A DNA stretch of 43,919 nt, taken from positions 1 to 43,919 of the forward strand of contig NW_023365755.1 of NCBI RefSeq assembly GCF_000003815.2, in the 5' to 3' direction. The position numbers were made by a program, and so were the translations under genes. Positions within the stretch are counted from its first letter, which is position 1, and every line of letters starts with the position of its first letter. Origin of the DNA: Branchiostoma floridae (lineage: Eukaryota; Chordata; Leptocardii; Amphioxiformes; Branchiostomatidae). The notes beneath the pieces are model-generated. The model saw only the letters and a list, made by a program, of their open reading frames with translations. It was not told the origin of the DNA and made no database searches. Below, piece by piece: positions 10,609 to 21,735 of the stretch.

Positions 10609-10621
10609 TGACCTTTCAACT
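10609..10621 (-). promoter_or_regulatory. DR1-like nuclear receptor site (copy A)
   Basis: Minus-strand AGTTGA-A-AGGTCA is one base from the DR1 form AGTTCA-A-AGGTCA. It is repeated in copy B and exact in the right-end copy at 38692. Confidence 0.35.
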
Positions 10622-10948
10622 TTATACGCATCACAAACAAACACAGTGCTTTATAATTCCATTCGTGTCGCGATATGCTGTCAAACCTGTATTAGCGGTC
10701 CCATCTCCATAGAGGCCGACTTTCCACTTTTGTCGGATCCCTTGTTTTTTTTTCCAATGACAGAATTAAATCTGTTAAGACCGTTTTTTTGGTCAATAAT
10801 CGGGTAGGGGGGCTTTTGAGGCCCGCCCCTTCAAACTCCTGTTACGACGTATCATATGGCCACCTAGTAAACGACTTATCATATGACCACAAAATTTTAA
10901 GAGAATGATATAAAGAAAACATATAATTTTTCTAGAAATTTGAGTTAA

Positions 10949-10972
10949 CGATGACGTAATATGACGTAATTG
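10949..10972 (+). promoter_or_regulatory. Pair of TGACGTAA (ATF/CREB-like) sites
   Basis: gatgacgtaatatgacgtaa at the right edge of copy A. Copy B (near 17778) keeps the first site and has g for a in the second (tggcgtaa). Confidence 0.3.
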
Positions 10973-10984
10973 TTACCTAATTTA

Positions 10985-11920
10985 TGTGCTTGTATGCAGC
11001 ATTTTGGTCATTACTAAAGGAATACAAATCTAAAGATCAAACAGACAACCACGAAATAATCTCCAACGAAGGTCTACATTCCCATTTTAGTAGCATTTAC
11101 GGCGAGGATTTCACCTGCCTAATTTACCTAATGATTTTGCAATTCAAATACAAAGAGAGCTATTGATTCTACAAGACAGGCTTCAAAATATACACTGTAA
11201 TTCATTGGATGAACCAATTAAAAAAGACGAAATTAAACAAGCTATCCCTAACCTAAAAAACGGGAAAGCTTCAGGTGGTGACCTTATTCGTAATGAGATG
11301 TTACAATTTTCGTCACATATTCTCATAGAACCTCTAATGAAACTGTTCAAAATATTCGTATCTTCCGGTTACTTTCCCGAAGACATGGTATACCAGCCAC
11401 ATTGTTTCTATACAGTAAGGCGGGGTAAAAGACGACGCTGGCAACTACAGACTCTGAGGAATTTCAGTCATTAGTTAAGCTATTTACATCAATACTAAAC
11501 ACGCGGCTAACCACAATTCTAGACGAAAATAATCTAATCAATCTCCCTAAAACAAACCGACTTTAGAAAAAAATTGGGCACGAACAATAACCTGGACTCC
11601 TTGTTAAGTAAACACATTTCCGAAAACAAACGCATTTATTCATGTTTTATCGATTTAAAAAAAAAGCCTTCGACTCCGTTTGGAGAGAGGGTCTTCGTTT
11701 CAAACGGTTAAACTCGGGAATGGGGGGTAACTTTTACAAGCTAATTAAATGTATGTACACTAAACCTCAGACGTGTGTAAAACCGAGTCCGGTCTAACGC
11801 CTCCATTTGTAACTAAATAAGGCGTTAGACAAGGCTGCAATCTAAGCCCTACATTGTTTAACTTATTCATTAATGACCTCGTTCATGTACTTGATACTAC
11901 AGAATATAAAAGAGCGAACT
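10985..11920 (+). mobile_element. Non-LTR retrotransposon fragment, RT domain (decayed)
   Basis: Plus-strand pieces in changing frames read AFWSLLKEYKSKDQ (about 11000), EIKQAIPNLKNGKASGGD (11240-11295), FIDLKK.AFDSVW (about 11650, the RT block carrying the first catalytic Asp), and GVRQGCNLSPTLFNLFINDL (11823-11880). This order is that of a LINE reverse transcriptase from the pre-RT linker to the block before the YADD motif. Frameshifts near 11113, 11395 and 11655 and stops break it. The endonuclease and C-terminus are missing, so it is truncated at both ends. It abuts the right edge of module copy A. The clade (CR1/Jockey-like) is an inference. Confidence 0.9.
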
Positions 11921-11999
11921 CTTTGTATTGCTGTTATAAGATCAACCAGGCCTTTTGCTTTATTCAAATCATTATCAAAGATTATGTTGCAAGACAGTT

Positions 12000-12229
12000 A
12001 GACATCACAAGCAAAAAACATCACAGCAACTTTACATGAAATCACAATAGATATTGTCAAGAAGCACATTGCCACTGCAGAAATCAGTCTAAAGGATACA
12101 ATAGCTGTTAACCCAAGGTTGAAGTGGTGCATAATATCTAAGCACCTATCAAGAGATGGAAAGGAAGGGTACCGTGAAAGCCAGCGTCCTGACAAACCGG
12201 AAAGTTCAAACCTATTAACAGCCATATCC
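12000..12229 (+). other. Unrecognised open stretch, about 75 codons
   Basis: Between the stop at 11999 and one near 12229 a frame is open and reads HEITIDIVKKHIATAEISLK then NPRLKWCIISKHLSRDG, a protein-like composition with a predicted helix. No ATG starts it and I do not recognise it. It may be a fragment of another element lying between the LINE and the minisatellite. Confidence 0.2.
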
Positions 12230-12290
12230 TAGTGTTATGATTGATTGACAGTTGTCATTTAATTGTGGTTTTTAGTCTTCCATATGTACA
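12211..12290 (+). repeat. Minisatellite unit (left part), split from 13640-13965
   Basis: Contains cctattaacagccatatcc and tgattgattgacagttgtca, as in the units at 13780-13965. The rest of the array lies beyond the LINE at 12328-13640. TGATTGACAG at 12242-12251 equals the published PBX-MEIS composite consensus. Confidence 0.8.
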
Positions 12291-12327
12291 TGAAATAGTG
12301 ATGATTCTGGCTGCTCGGCTGAAGAAC

Positions 12328-13640
12328 TTTGTTTGTTTGTTTGTTTGTTCTTATTTATCCAGGGGTACATGTCGCCTGGCCGGTGTTGTTTTTAAAGATC
12401 CCTGGGGAGACCCCGTACATACATAACAATAAATGTTAACAATATAAAATCAAATAAATAGTGACACAGCAAGAATCGACAAAGAATAACGCAATTCAAC
12501 TAAGACGAAATAGGGCAAATCAAGAATACAACGTAAATCCTAATATAACTCGAAATCATAAATAAAATCAAATAAGTGATGGGAATGTGCATACCAATGT
12601 GAACAGAAAAAGACATGTCAGATTACAAATCAGAAGATGTGGTATTCTGTTGTGTAGGCAGATGGATGATGCTGTTCTCAAGAGTGTAGGTAGAGAGTTC
12701 CACAAAGCTGCACCAGACAACGAGGGAGACTTCTTCTCGTATTGTAACCGTGTTTTTAGTAGTTAAAGACCCCCCCCCCCCGTGTACTGTACCGGGTGTG
12801 GTGTGAATGTGTATTGGCAGATGTACTATCATGTAGTGAAAAATTGTGATATGTGTGGAAGAAACATACCGTTGAGAGCTTTGAACACGAAAACAGCCTT
12901 AGCTCTTCTGTGGTGCTGTGCTACAGGGGTCCAGCCTAGTGAGTGCAAGACAGTTTCCCTAGAAGTGTAGTGGTCGCACCCTAATATTACCCTGCCCGCC
13001 CTATATTGCAACTTCTGGAGTTTGTCGATGGCCCCTTTACCTCCCTGGTCCCATGTGGTACTGCAATATTGAATGTGGGGGAGGAACAGACTAGTGTAGA
13101 TTGTCAATAGCGCTTGTCTGTTTAGGTATGGCCTTAAACACTTCATGATGCCAATTATCTGCGACAGCTTCTTATTGACATGGAGAAAGTGGTCATTCCA
13201 CAATAGGGCCTTGTCTATGAGAACTTCTAAGTACTTAAAAGTGCACACAGCTCTGCATCATCTAGAATGAGCTGCAGTTGCTGGTCAGTAGCTTTGGACT
13301 TGTGTGATCCAACCAACATTGATTTGCATTTCGAAGGGTTTAAGGATAGTTTGTTAGCAACGAACCAGTGCATGAGACGGGGGCAGTCATTCTGTAGGGT
13401 CTCCTGAATTGGCTGTATGCTGCAGTGTGAGAAGTAGACAATCGTGTCATCCGCATACATCTCTACATGACTGTACACAATTAGGCAGGGCATTGATGTA
13501 AACGATAAATAGGAGGGGTTCAAGAATGGACCCCTGGGGTACTCCACAAGTCACACAGGATGTATTGGATAAGATTGAGTTGAACTGCCCAAGGCTATGG
13601 AGGATAGGGAAGGATGGAGAAAGAGAGTCATGTCCATCCG
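12328..13640 (-). mobile_element. Non-LTR retrotransposon (LINE), 5'-truncated, minus strand
   Basis: Read on minus it starts within the RT: CGVPQGSILEPLLF (about 13555-13510), then after a frameshift MYADDTIVYFSH (about 13460-13425, the YADD catalytic motif), NKLSLNPSKCKSMLVGS (about 13360-13310), then after another frameshift TFKYLEVLIDKALLWNDH (about 13240). The C-terminal region includes LPHIQYCSTTWDQGG, DKLQKLQYRAGRVILGC and LHSLGWTPVAQHHRRAKAVF. The 3' UTR ends in a (CAAA)n tail (plus-strand tttgtttgtttg, 12328-12349), typical of CR1/L2/Jockey-type elements. At least two frameshifts make it inactive. It separates two parts of the minisatellite, so it inserted after the array formed. Confidence 0.93.
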
Positions 13641-13965
13641 TGCAACCAGCACGCCCGGTTGATGATGGTCCTAGTCTTATGATTAATTGACAGCTGTCAT
13701 GTAATTATGGTTTTCAGTCTCCCTCCGTATGAGTCACGAAGCCTTGATCTCAATAGGGTCCTCTGAAACCAGCCTATTAATCATCATATCCTTTATACTT
13801 GATTGACAGCTGTCATCTAATTATGGTTTTCAATCTCCTTCCGTATGAGTCAAGAAGCCTTGATCTCAATAGGGTCAATTGAAGCCAGCCTATTAATAGC
13901 CATATCCTAGTGTTATGATTGATTGACAGTTGTCATCTAATTATGGTTTTCAGTCTCCCTTGTTT
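13640..13965 (+). repeat. 116-120-bp minisatellite with homeodomain-type sites
   Basis: Three units share attgacag(c/t)tgtcat, taattatggttttca and agcctattaat, with anchors at 13686, 13802 and 13922. Units 1 and 2 contain the perfect palindrome TGACAGCTGTCA (13688-13699 and 13804-13815). Units 2 and 3 contain TGATTGACAG (13800-13809 and 13920-13929). The last unit breaks off at cttgtttagcg. Confidence 0.9.
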
Positions 13966-14275
13966 AGCGTTCTGACGGCGGTACGGAGTTGTAAGATGGC
14001 GGTGCCTTAGAGGTCATTCTGGGTCAAAATTTTAATTACTTTTTGTCATCTATTATTTCATCCATATAACCTCAATCTTTTGAAAGTAGTGTCATAATAT
14101 TCCATTACGATATTGTATTTATACCTGTGTTATTTACGCTATGTTTTTAATATGTATAGCGGTGGAGCCAACATTAGTTTGCCAACTTGAATGCGCCACC
14201 ACTACGTCTGCCAGGTCTTTGAACTTGAATTCCAAAAAGGAAACAATCTCGTTTTGTCAGCTTTTATTCGGACAA
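13966..14275. other. Unassigned sequence with an AAGATGGCGG motif
   Basis: gtaagatggcggtgcc near 13990 resembles a YY1 site, but no open frame follows. Nothing else was recognised. Confidence 0.4.
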
Positions 14276-14400
14276 TTAAGATGTTTGCATGTTACATTTA
14301 GACAGGGCCGGGGGCATGGTGGTTTTCTATTCAATCTACAGCTCCAGGAAATCCTCTGGCACGCCCTCAGTGGAAGGAAATAGGAATCCTGCACAATAGC
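14276..14400 (+). repeat. Dispersed GC-rich element, partial copy
   Basis: Shares tttgcatgtta, agacagggccgggggcatgg, ctccaggaaatcc and cacgccctcagtgg with the fuller copies at 14715 and 21451. Confidence 0.7.
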
Positions 14401-14714
14401 CAATCGGTAAAGTAAAACCTCCTTGAGCCTAGGCAGCCACAAGTTCAATGCCACACAATCTCACGGCGAAGCAGAACAAAGGTCATCTATGTTTTGTGGG
14501 TTCCATTCAGGTCCAAGCAGATGTTTGTTCGAGACAGTATTCAAAACCAAAATGCTCACTGCAGTTCCAAACAAGTTACTAGGTGGCCAAAACGTACACC
14601 ATTTACGCCCTGCCCAGTTTCGTATCCACTATTAAATACCATAAGCCATAAGCTGTATCAATCTAGATGTTTGTGCCGCTTAACTAAAGATAAAATTTAT
14701 TTATCAATTGCTCA
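14401..14714. other. Unassigned sequence
   Basis: Apart from short spurious frames, no structure or similarity was found. Confidence 0.4.
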
Positions 14715-15005
14715 AAAGGTGGGTGGCATCCTCAAACTGTGCCTCCTGCTTCTGCAGGAACGCACTCCTTTGCATGTTATACTGAGACGGGGCCTGGGGC
14801 ATGGCGCTTTTTCCCATTCGTTCGGAACTCCGGGATACCCCCAACACGCCCTCGGTGGTAGGAAATAGAAGACAGGTAAACGAGGTCACTGGCTAGGCCG
14901 TGCCTCCGCGTGCCAAAACCCGCTAACGAGGTTACAGTGACAGGCGGGCGCTACCACATTTCCTATGTTTTGGGGGTAGGGTTTACAAATGTAAGATACA
15001 TTGCT
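14715..15005 (+). repeat. Dispersed GC-rich element, copy 2
   Basis: Aligns through its length with 21451-21735. Shared blocks are catcctcaaactgtg, cctgctt, tttgcatgtta, gcatggcgctttt, acacgccctc, gcgtgccaaaacccgctaa, aggttacagtg and gggtag.gtttacaa. No reading frame is conserved. Probably a non-autonomous transposon or a duplicated promoter segment. Confidence 0.8.
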
Positions 15006-15596
15006 AAAATACACTGGTAGATGCGATAAAAAATATTTAACAATTCAGCTAAATTTTATCCGGGTACGACTAAGCAATCCGTAATTAAGAGGAGGTTTCA
15101 TTGGTTTGTTATTTTTTCGTCAAAATGACAGGATGAATAGCTTGGACTTTTTGGCTTTCTCTCCTTCTTCCTAGTCTCTTTTCTCATCAATTTTAGTCAC
15201 GTTCTATTGTCAACACCTTTGTTCCTTGTGCTTGTACCATGTATTTGCAATTACCGCTTGGGCCTGTACATGCAAATAAACTTCTTATTAAAAGTATCAC
15301 CGCACCCTTCAACCCATATCGTTCGTTTACGTATATGATGTTGAAACAGACGAGGTAGTGTGTCCGGAACTTTTTGAACAGCGGCCCAACTTTCAACTAG
15401 CAATGTCTTGAAAAGAAGAAATAATTTCCATGAAGTGTTGCGAGTATGGTTAGTCTCATAAGTACCAGCAGGGTAGAGATATCCTATATTGCTATTTGCG
15501 AACTTCCCCAAATTGTTCCTATAAAGTGTTGCGAGTATCCAGGTATCGTGCTAACACTAAGCTTTATCTTTGGGTAAATAATGATACCGGATTGTA
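15006..15596. other. Unassigned sequence before module copy B
   Basis: A duplicated phrase, aaagtgttgcgagtat, occurs near 15433 and 15523. No gene is visible. Confidence 0.4.
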
Positions 15597-17805
15597 TGCC
15601 TTAATGACCATAACGGCATAGTCGCGGGATCTCGCCACGCTCCGGCATCTTTAATTGGCATGTCTAATCATCAAAGCAGTATAGTTCACTGTATGACCAT
15701 GGATGACCCTAGATGACCATGAATGTAAACCTGTAACTAACTGCTTAGTTCAGCTTGATAACAAATGCTGGAAACAAGATAAGAGGAAACAGATGTGTAC
15801 AGATCGATAAATCGCGTGTACCCCGAACGTAAAATAAGCCACAAATGCGGTATCTAGCATTTCAAAACAAGATAAAAATCAGCATTACAAAAGAAGAAAA
15901 AGAAAACAATTCTTTTGATTATAACAACATCAGTAAAAGAAAGGCGAGAGGCTTTCTAAAAAGAACAGGTCCGACTTAAAACAACAAGCGTACAATAAAG
16001 AAAATCCAATGGCACAGATACTACCTGCCTTGAACCATCCATATGGTTAAGTGTATGTCACAAGGGCCATCAACAATTTCTTAAATCTTAAGGCGTGAGA
16101 AGGTTCAGGGGGAGAATTACATAAAGAACAAGCTACCTTAGAACAACACAAAATCAATACAGCACAACTGGCGAAAAAGAATGCTTTAGTGTACTCTGGA
16201 AGCTCTGTGCTGATTGTACTGAGCTGGAGCATTACATAACGATATTCTACCACCACCACTCATCACCCCCACCCCGGAGCCTCAAACTGCCCGTAGGCCT
16301 AAGGTAGGATGCAAACGTACATACGATACTATGTATAAGTATAGTTTACGCGACCAAATGCAGGCGTGATATGACGACGGAAAACACCTGATGTAGAATC
16401 TGATTTGAACCAGGAACACGATTTAATCCAATTGTAAGACACAAGTAGCGTTATACAGAATACAAAAGGACAAACCAGAAAAGGACACGAAGGTCTGTAG
16501 ACTTTTATGAACGGGCTATACGAAACAAATTTAGGGCGAATGTCACAAAAAGAGACGATACGTCATGATGCCGGAAAAATCTCACATGAGTGAAAACACA
16601 AAATATAAGAGTAGTCTGATTACAACGCGCGTAAATCGTTTGTAACTGTACTGCATTGAAACGGATACAATTAAACGATTACCCATCAGTGAAAGCTAAA
16701 CGCAAAGAAAGTTGATGCTACTACAAATGAGCTTCATACCTGAATCAACTTCCTACGTGGTCACGGTGACGTTTCAGCACACTAGTTTTGACGCTTAAGC
16801 GAACCTCTAGCTCCGGACCGCGGCCGCTCCGGGTAGAATTTCAGGCCGCTCCGTCCAAAGAAAAATCCAGGTACATGTATCGGTAGTCCTTACACGATCA
16901 ACCTTACTCAAGAACGTCACTTGCAGAACTCGCCCGGCCCTCAAAAACCAACGCTCTCTTAATAGCCATGACATTTCCACCCGTTCCTGTTGGTTCAGAC
17001 ACGGTGGGCGGGGCTTTGTGACTCATGTCTCACAGGTAAGACTACAGTAGTCCGGCCTGCCGGATAGATTCCTTACTGCTACAAAGTGACTGACCTCATG
17101 AACATCATAATCATCCCGTAGTTTGCTTATTCCGCTAAACTTTTGCTGATACACAAAGATACGTACGGTACTAGTACGTATCGGTCCTTCCTCAATTCCA
17201 GTCAACTTCGCCTACTTCCGTGTTGAATGCTTCGAGAAGATCACAGATTCTGAAGTTAAAGGCCGTCGGTCTGCAGAAACCAGGCTATTTGGTAAGAGAG
17301 TAGGCGTTAGTTGAAGTACCACATTAGTGGCGGAGGTTTACGTTCAACGGTTGTTGTAAAAATAGATCTTTCTTTTTTACCACATCGCTGTAAACATTAG
17401 AACTGCAGGGTTAGCAGGTTGAACGCTCTTTGACCTTTCAACTTTATACGCATCACAAACAAACACAGTGCTTTATAATTCCACTCGTGTCGCGATATAT
17501 AGTCAAACCTGTATTAGCGGTCACATTTGCATAGCGGTCGACTTGCCACTTTTGTCGAATCCCTTGTTTTTTTTTACCATTGACATAAGCATTAAATCTT
17601 TTAAGACCGTTTTTCTGGTCAATGATCGGGGAGGGGCGCTTTCCAGGCCCGCCCCTTAAAACTCCTGCTACAACTTATCATATGACCACCTAGTAAAGAA
17701 CTTATCATATGACCACCAAATTTGTAGAGAATGATATAAACAACATATATAATTCTTTTAGAAATTTGAGATGATGATGACGTAATATGGCGTAATTGTT
17801 AATTA
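15597..17805. repeat. Duplicated 5' module, copy B
   Basis: Near-identical to 8783-10975. Differences are scattered substitutions and small indels, for example an extra ccctagatga near 15707. It lacks the left extension and the coding exon found beside copy A. It keeps the GC box (about 17005), the minus-strand donor at 16740/16739 and the DR1-like site at 17431-17443. Low divergence means a recent segmental duplication, or two haplotypes joined by the assembler. Confidence 0.9.
17431..17443 (-). promoter_or_regulatory. DR1-like nuclear receptor site (copy B)
   Basis: Same 13-mer as in copy A: minus-strand AGTTGA-A-AGGTCA. Confidence 0.3.
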
Positions 17806-17949
17806 ATGCGACTGTATTGACTGGAACCATGATACATGTAAAAGTGTATTCCAAGGAAACCGTCAAGGTATGCTACAAAAATGTAACAGAAAGTGCAGAA
17901 TGATAATGTTTATTACAATTCGCTTGCAAATTTCAACAGCAATGACGTC

Positions 17950-18210
17950 ATGCATATCTTTGATACCAGTCGTGTAGATAGCTCACGCCTGCGGCGCTCG
18001 TTGGTCCCTCAGACAGTAAAGAGACACAAAAGAGAACACCCGAGCAAAATCCTGACTACGATCATGGCTAGCACCGACCATATTGTAAAACCGGACTCAA
18101 AAACTTTTGGATGCCTTATCAATCAGTTGATAAAAAAGAACGCCAAGAACGTGTCTGTAAATCGCAGAGAGGTACAAAAATATGACATCTATGGTACTAC
18201 TGTCCTGTAA
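17950..18210 (+). CDS. Hypothetical basic 86-residue ORF
   Basis: An ATG frame just right of module copy B reads MHIFDTSRVDSSRLRRSL and continues with the basic stretch VKRHKREHPSK and a C-terminal half containing FGCLINQLIKKNAKN, stopping at TAA. The frame is open a further 19 codons upstream without an ATG, so the segment could be an internal exon. A perfect CRE palindrome, TGACGTCA, overlaps the ATG (17943-17950). No domain was recognised and no other copy in the window tests conservation. It could be chance. Confidence 0.2.
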   Translation: MHIFDTSRVDSSRLRRSLVPQTVKRHKREHPSKILTTIMASTDHIVKPDSKTFGCLINQLIKKNAKNVSVNRREVQKYDIYGTTVL

Positions 18211-18378
18211 GGAGTTACTTTTCTATTTAGAATAAGATAACAAAGTTCTGAACTTAAACGTTAGCAGGATAAAGCCATTGAGTCGTTTGTCAACCAAAAA
18301 CTTTCTAACAGCACTTTTCTAATTATACACAAGATGAGGGCAAAACGTGAATCGTGAACAAATAGCTTTTCTAATCAG

Positions 18379-18520
18379 GTGTACCCCGATAGCGAAACAA
18401 GACAGTAATGCGGCATCTTGTCTTTAGCTTTCAACGCAAAAGTAAAATCAGCGTAATGAAAGCTCACCAACCACTTGAAAAATCAGCTATCACTTGAACA
18501 CCATCGGTAAAAGAAATGCA
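18379..18520. repeat. Diverged shard of the 5' module
   Basis: gtgtaccccga, aatgcggcatctt, aaaatcagc and accatcggtaaaagaaa follow the order of copy A 8991-9120 with heavy substitution. Confidence 0.5.
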
Positions 18521-19299
18521 TAGAAGAGGAATCGGGAACGTCCAACAAATGTTTACCGTTCACCGCAAAACTGAAAAAAGTCAGATAAAAATGGTACAAG
18601 AGGGCTTCCTTCAGGCATGTCGGCTGGGGCTCAGACAGTCTTGTGTACGTCTTACGTACCGTGCTTGCAGTCCTCAGCCTAATGAGGTTAAGCACGTATA
18701 ACGAAGAAGAAGGATGACAACAAGTACATTACTATCGCCCCATGTCAATCATCCGTGCCGGAAGCTCTCTAACACTAGCCTCGCAATCTAAGACCAAACT
18801 AATTTTATTTACATGCTTTCAAGTATTGAAGACAAATCCAAGACATCACGGTACAAGGACATCGACGTTCCGGCCACCAAGGTCATTGCATCCGATAGGC
18901 AAAGGTGTACGGTTTCATTACTTTTTAATGAGAAGTCATTGTAATTCTTATATATTTCTGTCAACGATATATTAAGGAATGCTCGTGTTGTTAGTTTCTG
19001 CGTTATTTCTAAACGGAAAAAGTCTAAAATGACGATAAAAATACATGGACATCATTTTTATGCCATGCAGATCAATAAAATCATCAGTCGATAAGACATT
19101 TTGACGAGGGAGCACCAAAGTGAAAAATCTTTTGTTGTGATAAGGGTTTAAAATTGATTTTGATCAGGTATTTAGGTAACCGTCAGTCGTTGATCAAAGT
19201 ATCCAGCCTTGATGGACGAAAAAGTCTATTAACCTTATGATTAACCTTTGCTGGGGCGTGCAAAATTGACCGTAGCCGCCTGCTTGGCCATGACAAATA
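18521..19299. other. Unassigned sequence
   Basis: Short frames such as the one near 18742 show no recognisable domain. No repeat relation to other parts of the window was noticed. Confidence 0.35.
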
Positions 19300-19466
19300 A
19301 GATAAAGATCATGATTATTTGGTGCCTCAAAAGGAAGCATCTTAAGGACTTGATTACTTCCGAAAGTTCTGCTTCTTCACCTTATAACCTTCGCAACAAA
19401 CACAACCTACGGTTACCGATTTTCGCCACAAGTAAATACGAAACGTCTTCTATTCAAGGCCAGTAA
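19300..19466 (+). mobile_element. LINE C-terminal remnant
   Basis: The frame ends SSPYNLRNKHNLRLPIFATS then KYETSSIQGQ before a stop. The pattern YN(L/T)RN...LRLP...T.Y...S...G is the extreme C-terminal signature of many CR1/L2/Jockey-type LINE proteins. Upstream, HLKDLITSESSAS fits the preceding segment. Only about 55 codons remain. Confidence 0.55.
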
Positions 19467-20763
19467 TTAATTTGTACAAACCGCTTCCATACAAAGAAGT
19501 TTACAAGTTTACAAAGCTCAACTCAAATGTATTTCCACTCTGACAAATTAGTGGAGTTTGGGGGCAAAAATAAGCAATACCAACTAGAATCAGTGGATAA
19601 ATTTTCGCCGTACCCAATCTCGAAGCATGGAAACGTATAGAAATGTGAGCTATTAGGGGTGCAGGGTTGGAAAAGTATGCAGCACAAAAGGGGTCGGTAA
19701 AAGGAACACAAAATGATCCATGCGGCATAAAATAAGTAGCGCTAAGCGCAGATCGAATCTAGGTGAAGAATCAAATTATGAAAGTAAGACTCAATTCAAG
19801 AATTGAAGAAGACGTCTGGGTTCGAAGAGCACTCGGCTGGTGACCCGCTTTATACCCGACTGCGAAGTATTTGGCTGGTCACCTGTTTTCCGCCTGAATT
19901 GTGAAGAATGGGGCACATGTACGATAAAACCGCCCGCTATTGTCCATAGTCAACAATATAGAAGCTCATAGTAGGGTTTTTGTCAACAAAAAGGATAGTG
20001 TTTATTTCGCGCAGTTCCCAGCAACCGATGACTGATCTGATATGCAGGAGTTTATTATAAGTCCCGACAACTGTCTGATGGCAAGGCTAGTATCTTGACG
20101 GCACGAGGATGATCTGCTGTAATGTCGGCACGGAAAAACAAAGTTAGAAGCCAGGAACGTCTTGGTGATAAGATTAAATTTGATAGACGGAGGGCAAGAA
20201 GAATGTAACCGCACAATCCGGCCGTGCCTAGTAGAGTGACAAACCTTTCTCTTGTTTTCCGATGTCTGGTAAAAAAATCAGATTGCGCCACGTGTTTGCG
20301 CATGCCGAAAAATCTGTTCTTGATTACAAGACGCGCACGTTCTTCACTGTTACAAACTTGTTTTATTTCTTAACTTAACTTTTCATTATTAAAAACACAT
20401 TACCTGTGCCCTCCTTACACGCCTTCGCTTTGTCACCTGCAGTCTGATCCATAGCTTATTTACACGTAATTAAGTCCCTATAGTCCAGCCTATAACAGTG
20501 GGTGTTGAAGCAAAAGCGTTGAACTTTTTTGCCTATACTGCCCTACCTATCAACAAAAGAGTTAATCTTCTAACTATGGGCAACCTATCTTTAGATTTCT
20601 AGTAGATAAGACTTTTGATCTCAACGAATCAGTCCGCATTTATCTTCTACCAGAGGTTTACCTTACTTGTCACATGATACAAACAGCAGAAGTTTAAACC
20701 TAACCCAAACTTGTGTTCTGTATCTATATAACTGGTATAACCGCCCTTCGGCGTAACACACCA
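19467..20763. other. Unassigned sequence
   Basis: No gene is visible. A stretch near 20285-20345 (ccgaaaaatct, gattacaagacgcgc, gttacaaac) resembles copy A 9745-9825 and may be another module shard, out of order with its neighbours. Confidence 0.35.
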
Positions 20764-21010
20764 GCTTTGCTGTAGTATAGTTTAAGCGACACGAATGCCA
20801 AGCAGAATATCATATTATGGTAGACACGAGACACCAAAGATTTCAAACAGAAGCACGATTTGATTGAATTGTAAGGCGCAGGTATACAGAATACAAAAAG
20901 ACAAACCAGAAAGGGACAGTAGACTTTAATGAGCGGCTATACGGTAGTGAGCGGGACAAACGCATTTAGGGTTTATGTCGCAAAAAGAGACAACGCGTGA
21001 CAATGCTGGA
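20764..21010. repeat. Diverged shard of the 5' module
   Basis: gtatagtttaagcgac, acacgagacacc, acagaatacaaaa.gacaaacc, agactttaatgagcggctat and aaaaagagacaacgcg follow copy B 16335-16565 in order. Confidence 0.65.
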
Positions 21011-21450
21011 AAATTACGAGTATCTCTAATGACATGAGTGAAACTATGAGTGAAGGGACACTAAACCGGCCCTGGAGTTTCAAAACAAGCCACACCACTT
21101 ACTCTTGGCAACAAGAAATGTCTACCGCTCAAAATCATATCCACAGCATGTCCGAAACTCGAGATATTAAACCCGTAATTTCCACTGCAGTACCGTAACA
21201 GGCCGCCAGTGGCACAAAGTCTAATCGTTTCCAGGTGTCATCAAGATCTACTCATTTACCAAATATCAATGCAACCCATCCAGGCGTTCTCCATTGACGA
21301 TATGGTCCTCTACAAGCACACAAATGCACATACAAACGCTACTAAAAATTTAATCAATTTGGCGAAGGTAAAAATTCATTGGCCCTCCCCCGGGCCATTG
21401 TGTTCATGGCCCTTCCCCTACTGCCATCCACCTATCTGAGGTTCACCATG
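21011..21450. other. Unassigned sequence
   Basis: No gene or repeat was recognised. Confidence 0.4.
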
Positions 21451-21735
21451 TGTTTGCCCAGAAGGTGGATAACATCCTCAAACTGTGCTCCTGCTTTGCA
21501 TTGATGTAATTGCAGAGCTTTTTGCATGTTAAACTTAGACAGCAAGGTAGCATGGCGCTTTTCTATTTTGTTTGGCGCTCCAGGAAACCCCCTAACACGC
21601 CCTCATTGATAGGAGGTGGGGTCACTCGGTCACTATAGGCGCGTGCCAAAACCCGCTAATTAGGTTACAGTGGCAGGACGGACGCTACCGCATCCCCTAG
21701 CTTTTTGGGGTAGCGTTTACAATTGCCTAAATTCC
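21451..21735 (+). repeat. Dispersed GC-rich element, copy 3
   Basis: Collinear with 14715-15005. Its end (cctagctttttggggtagcgtttacaa) is echoed once more near 22460-22485, just before the LINE at 22490. Confidence 0.8.

Larger units (their letters stand above)
8388..10980. repeat. Duplicated 5' module, copy A
   Basis: From about 8783 to 10975 it matches 15597-17805 nearly base for base, at an offset of about 6.82 kb. Its left part (8388-8760) matches only the diverged copy at 23568. It has no long conserved reading frame. Read on minus it has promoter-like features: a DR1-like site (10609-10621), ETS-like acttccg, a GC box (gtgggcggggc, about 10179), and a conserved 5' splice site CAG|GTATGAAGC at 9916/9915. 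On the minus strand it is followed by the coding ATG at 8381, so it may be the promoter and 5' leader of that gene. The gap at 9509-9609 corresponds to sequence present in copy B. Confidence 0.85.

Noticed and set aside
18742-18975. 77-codon frame
   Set aside because: No domain, no supporting context, and length within chance expectation.
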